Positions 8,483-10,352 of a DNA stretch of 10,352 nt are shown here, piece by piece. The DNA lies in NCBI GenBank assembly GCA_946480525.1, contig CAMLLA010000116.1, positions 1 to 10,352 of the forward strand, in the 5' to 3' direction. The notes under the pieces are model-generated. The model did not search any database. It was not told where the DNA came from and worked only from the letters and a program-made list of their open reading frames with translations. Within the stretch, counting starts at the first letter, position 1. The number at the start of each line of letters is the position of its first letter. The position numbers and the translations under genes were made by a program. The stretch is from an uncultured Asticcacaulis sp. (GTDB lineage Bacteria > Pseudomonadota > Alphaproteobacteria > Caulobacterales > Caulobacteraceae).

Positions 8483-9784
8483 TCACTTTCCGATACAGAA
8501 GGAAGAGAAGACCTCATCCAAAACCTGCTCGACATCATAACGGCCGAACAATGCTTCGAAACTGTTTATGGCCATGCGGATATCTTCGGCAGTCAGCTCT
8601 GGAACCCGTAGCTGTGAATCCAGCGCATGCCGGACGTGGTCGTGTGCCTCTGCCAATCGAGCGCGGTGACGGTCACGCGTTGCTGCCGGAAATGTCTGTA
8701 GCGACAAGGCTGTTTCGACGTGAGCTTCAAGTGCGGTGATGAGAACGTCGATTCCCTCACCCGTCTTTGTGCTCACCTCAAATAGATGTGTTTCACGTGA
8801 AACACTGCCGGCATCGACCTTATTGTAGACGATAAAGTCACCAAGGCTCAACAACTCCGGATCAGGTGTCGAAGGGTTCTGACTGTCGATAACCCAGATG
8901 CGCAGATCAGCTTCGGCCGCACGGTTACGGGCGCGTCTGATGCCTTCTCGCTCGACGACTTCCTCCGTTTCGCGCAGACCCGCTGTGTCATAGAGCAGTA
9001 CCGAATAGGGTCCTATCCGTAACTGCGCTTCCAGGATGTCACGCGTCGTCCCCGCCACCGGCGTAACGATCGCCGTCTCCGTCTTCAGCAGGACGTTGAA
9101 CAGGCTGGACTTGCCGGCGTTGGGCTCGCCGAGAATGACAATGCGATAGCCTTCCCGGATTTGCCGGCCCCGCTTTTCATCGGCCAGGGCTTCACGCAAG
9201 GAGGTTTCCAGGTTGGCGATACGGTTGAGGATCGACCGGCTAAGATCTTCAGGCAGGTCTTCATCGGGGAAATCGATATAGACTTCGAGACGCGCAAGGA
9301 GATCGATGAGTTCCGAACGCCAGCCTTCATAGCGTGCACGCAGCCCTCCCCCCAACTGCGTCAGGGCCTGGCGCCGTTGCGCTTCGGATTCGGCATCAAC
9401 CAAATCGGCAATCGCTTCTGCTTGGGTCAGGTCCAGCTTTTGGTTTTCGAGCGCGCGACGGGTGAATTCCCCGGGCTCCGCCAGAGACAATCCCATCGAC
9501 AGGAGCACGCTATACAGCCGATCGATAATGGCCCGTGAGCCATGGACATGCAGTTCCACGCAGTCTTCGCCGGTAAAGCTATTTGGGGCCTTGAACCAGA
9601 TGGCGACGCACTGATCGAGCAGTTCGCCATCATGCACTAGGTCGGTATAGGTCGCATATCGGGGTTTGAAAGTTTTGCCACTTAAGTCCTCAGCGGTTAC
9701 TAATGCCATCGGCCCGGACAGACGGATGATCGACACGCCTGCCCTGCCCTGCGCACTCGCCAGGGCGAAAATGGTGTGTTTCAC
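8483..9784 (-). CDS. mnmE: tRNA modification GTPase MnmE (TrmE), GTG start inside parS
   Basis: GTPase partner of MnmG in wobble-uridine modification. From the start chosen here it has 433 residues. Order: N-terminal tetrahydrofolate-binding domain (TIFALASAQGRAGVSIIRLSG), helical domain, then a G domain with G1 GEPNAGKSS (219-227), G2 GTTRD (245-249), G3 DTAG (266-269), G4 NKVD (321-324), and the C-terminal CIGK that supplies the conserved cysteine. Two in-frame GTG codons compete: 9793 and 9784. AAGGAG (9798-9793) touches the first but is 8 bases from the second, and other MnmE proteins begin with only a few residues before DTIxAxAT, so 9784 is favoured; the alternative adds three residues. 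A second parS encodes VSRETH just after G4. The upstream small gene ends 12 bases before. Confidence 0.96.
   Translation of the reverse strand: MKHTIFALASAQGRAGVSIIRLSGPMALVTAEDLSGKTFKPRYATYTDLVHDGELLDQCVAIWFKAPNSFTGEDCVELHVHGSRAIIDRLYSVLLSMGLSLAEPGEFTRRALENQKLDLTQAEAIADLVDAESEAQRRQALTQLGGGLRARYEGWRSELIDLLARLEVYIDFPDEDLPEDLSRSILNRIANLETSLREALADEKRGRQIREGYRIVILGEPNAGKSSLFNVLLKTETAIVTPVAGTTRDILEAQLRIGPYSVLLYDTAGLRETEEVVEREGIRRARNRAAEADLRIWVIDSQNPSTPDPELLSLGDFIVYNKVDAGSVSRETHLFEVSTKTGEGIDVLITALEAHVETALSLQTFPAATRDRHRARLAEAHDHVRHALDSQLRVPELTAEDIRMAINSFEALFGRYDVEQVLDEVFSSFCIGK
8789..8804. promoter_or_regulatory. parS site 3, inside mnmE G domain
   Basis: Perfect TGTTTCACGTGAAACA, 18 bp with its flanks (8788-8805). 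It is translated within mnmE as VSRETH, in a different frame from the copy in rsmG, between the G4 motif NKVD and the following STKTG segment. Confidence 0.96.
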
Positions 9785-9792
9785 GTGAAACA
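9777..9792. promoter_or_regulatory. parS site 4, at the mnmE translation start
   Basis: Perfect TGTTTCACGTGAAACA, 18 bp with its flanks (9776-9793). Read on the minus strand the 18-mer is GTG TTT CAC GTG AAA CAC, so it supplies both candidate start codons of mnmE and lies directly against the gene's AAGGAG ribosome binding site. Confidence 0.96.
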
Positions 9793-9798
9793 CTCCTT
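9793..9798 (-). promoter_or_regulatory. Ribosome binding site of mnmE
   Basis: Minus-strand TAAGGAG: the TAA is the stop codon of the upstream small gene, and AAGGAG ends 8 bases before the GTG at 9784. Spacing to the other GTG (9793) is negative, because the last G of the site is the first base of that codon. The site therefore selects the inner GTG. Confidence 0.75.
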
Positions 9799-10060
9799 AT
9801 TTGATATCCTTGCCCGTTCCGAACGAGCCCATGCTAGCCTTGGCTGCCGACTGGAACAGCTTGAAGAACTGATCCTGAGCGGTAATTCCCAGGCTGGACC
9901 ACGTCTTGATGATCTCTTCCGGCTGCATAGACTGCATGTTTTGTTCGACGCGCAAACGCATCTGCTCGACGACATAGTCGTTCAGCGGCTCAACGTCCGG
10001 CAGGCCCAAAAATGCGCGGGCTTCCTGCGGGGTACATTCGACATTGACCGTGCACTTCAT
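9797..10060 (-). CDS. Small conserved protein, DUF6489-like, function unknown
   Basis: An 87-residue acidic-to-neutral cytoplasmic protein with no signal peptide or membrane segment. It begins MKCTVNVECTPQEARAFLGL and continues with PDVEPLNDYVVEQM, a helical, Met/Gln-rich middle (QNMQSMQPEEIIKTW) and an aromatic amphipathic stretch (QDQFFKLFQSAAKA). The VxCTPxEARxFLGLPD opening matches my memory of the alphaproteobacterial DUF6489 family, which I recall beside mnmE in related genomes; this has not been checked by search. The ATG at 10060 is chosen because GGAG stands 6 bases upstream; an upstream ATG at 10102 would start within a hairpin and add 14 unlike residues. It sits between rho and mnmE, and its stop codon overlaps the mnmE ribosome binding site, suggesting coupled translation with mnmE. 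Confidence 0.85.
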   Translation of the reverse strand: MKCTVNVECTPQEARAFLGLPDVEPLNDYVVEQMRLRVEQNMQSMQPEEIIKTWSSLGITAQDQFFKLFQSAAKASMGSFGTGKDIK

Positions 10061-10066
10061 GTTGAG

Positions 10067-10070
10067 CTCC
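10067..10070 (-). promoter_or_regulatory. Ribosome binding site of the DUF6489-like gene
   Basis: Minus-strand GGAG followed by 6 bases (CTCAAC) and ATG at 10060. It decides the start in favour of the 87-residue form over the 101-residue form from 10102. Confidence 0.75.
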
Positions 10071-10080
10071 AGAAAGATGA

Positions 10081-10111
10081 CAACCCGATATGAGGGTGTC
10101 ATATCGGGTTG
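10081..10111 (-). terminator. Perfect 13-bp hairpin between rho and the small gene
   Basis: CAACCCGATATGA (10081-10093) pairs perfectly with TCATATCGGGTTG (10099-10111) around a 5-base loop. On the minus strand it begins 30 bases after the rho stop codon and ends 10 bases before the ribosome binding site of the DUF6489-like gene. The bases after it (tcatctttctgg) are only modestly T-rich, so it may be a partial terminator, an attenuator, or a 3'-end stabiliser of the rho mRNA. The structure is certain; its role is not. Confidence 0.6.
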
Positions 10112-10141
10112 GCAAGGGTTAATTGTATTGTTTGAAAACGC

Positions 10142-10352
10142 TTACGTGTTCATGCTCTGGAAGAACTCTGCGTTGTTCTTCGTTTGACGCAGTTTGTCGC
10201 TGAGGAACTCGATCGCATCCTGGGCACCCATTGGATTAAGGATACGGCGCAGGACGTAGGTCTTCTGCAGGTTCGACTTCTCAGTAAGCAGCTCTTCCTT
10301 ACGCGTACCGGACTTGAGGATGTCGATCGCCGGGAAGACGCGCTTGTCGGCG
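10142..10352 (-). CDS. rho: Transcription termination factor Rho, C-terminal end only
   Basis: Rho is the hexameric RNA-dependent ATPase that ends transcription at Rho-dependent sites. Only the last 70 codons are in the window; the start lies beyond the right edge. Translating the minus strand gives [20 protein letters not shown], then a segment with [18 protein letters not shown], then [16 protein letters not shown] and the end [15 protein letters not shown] before TAA. This lines up along its whole length with the end of E. coli Rho ([39 protein letters not shown]). The bases after its stop carry a strong hairpin. It heads the minus-strand block, though whether downstream genes share its transcript is unclear. 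Confidence 0.96.
   Translation of the reverse strand, partial: ADKRVFPAIDILKSGTRKEELLTEKSNLQKTYVLRRILNPMGAQDAIEFLSDKLRQTKNNAEFFQSMNT

Noticed and set aside
8710..8726. Possible degenerate parS (TGTTTCGACGTGAGC) in mnmE
   Set aside because: It has an extra base between the TGTTTC half and ACGTG, so the half-sites are out of register, and the right half does not match. The other four sites are perfect, so this is probably chance.
9797..10102. 101-residue version of the DUF6489-like protein starting at 10102
   Set aside because: The extra 14 residues are encoded partly by the hairpin and have no ribosome binding site. The inner ATG at 10060 has GGAG at 6-base spacing and begins the conserved-looking part.

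Overview
The window looks like an origin-proximal chromosomal segment from an alphaproteobacterium of the Caulobacterales. Three things point there: the gene order rho, DUF6489-type gene, mnmE, mnmG, rsmG, parA, parB facing holA, lptE, leuS; an LptE with a CGFTPMY mature start; and a cluster of chromosomal parS sites beside parAB. Base composition is GC-rich but by eye more moderate than Caulobacter or Brevundimonas, so an Asticcacaulis-like organism is my best guess. That is inference only. I see no mobile element, CRISPR array, tRNA or rRNA, and no sign of recent transfer.

Plus strand, 1-4009: the 3' part of leuS (leucyl-tRNA synthetase, cut at the left edge), then lptE (LPS-assembly lipoprotein) starting on the base after the leuS stop codon, then holA (DNA polymerase III delta) 16 bases further on. 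These look co-transcribed.

4010-4137 is the convergent gap between holA and parB. It holds three successive inverted repeats, one of them a strong hairpin with A/T tracts on both sides that can terminate transcription from either direction.

Minus strand, 10352 down to 4138: the 3' end of rho, a perfect 13-bp hairpin, a small DUF6489-like gene, mnmE, mnmG, rsmG, parA and parB. Spacing is tight: mnmE's ribosome binding site overlaps the stop codon of the small gene, mnmG/rsmG share TGATG, and parA starts 11 bases inside rsmG. MnmE and MnmG together modify the wobble uridine of tRNAs, RsmG methylates 16S rRNA, and ParA and ParB segregate the chromosome origin.

The most notable signal is four identical 18-bp palindromes, GTGTTTCACGTGAAACAC, each containing a perfect 16-bp parS (ParB loading site), spread over 3.3 kb at 6460, 8462, 8789 and 9777. 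One is intergenic. One is translated as VFHVKH in RsmG, one as VSRETH in MnmE, and one covers the translation start of mnmE, whose best-supported GTG start codon lies inside the parS core. The genes themselves are well known. The interest is in how segregation sites are woven into coding sequence and a translation start.
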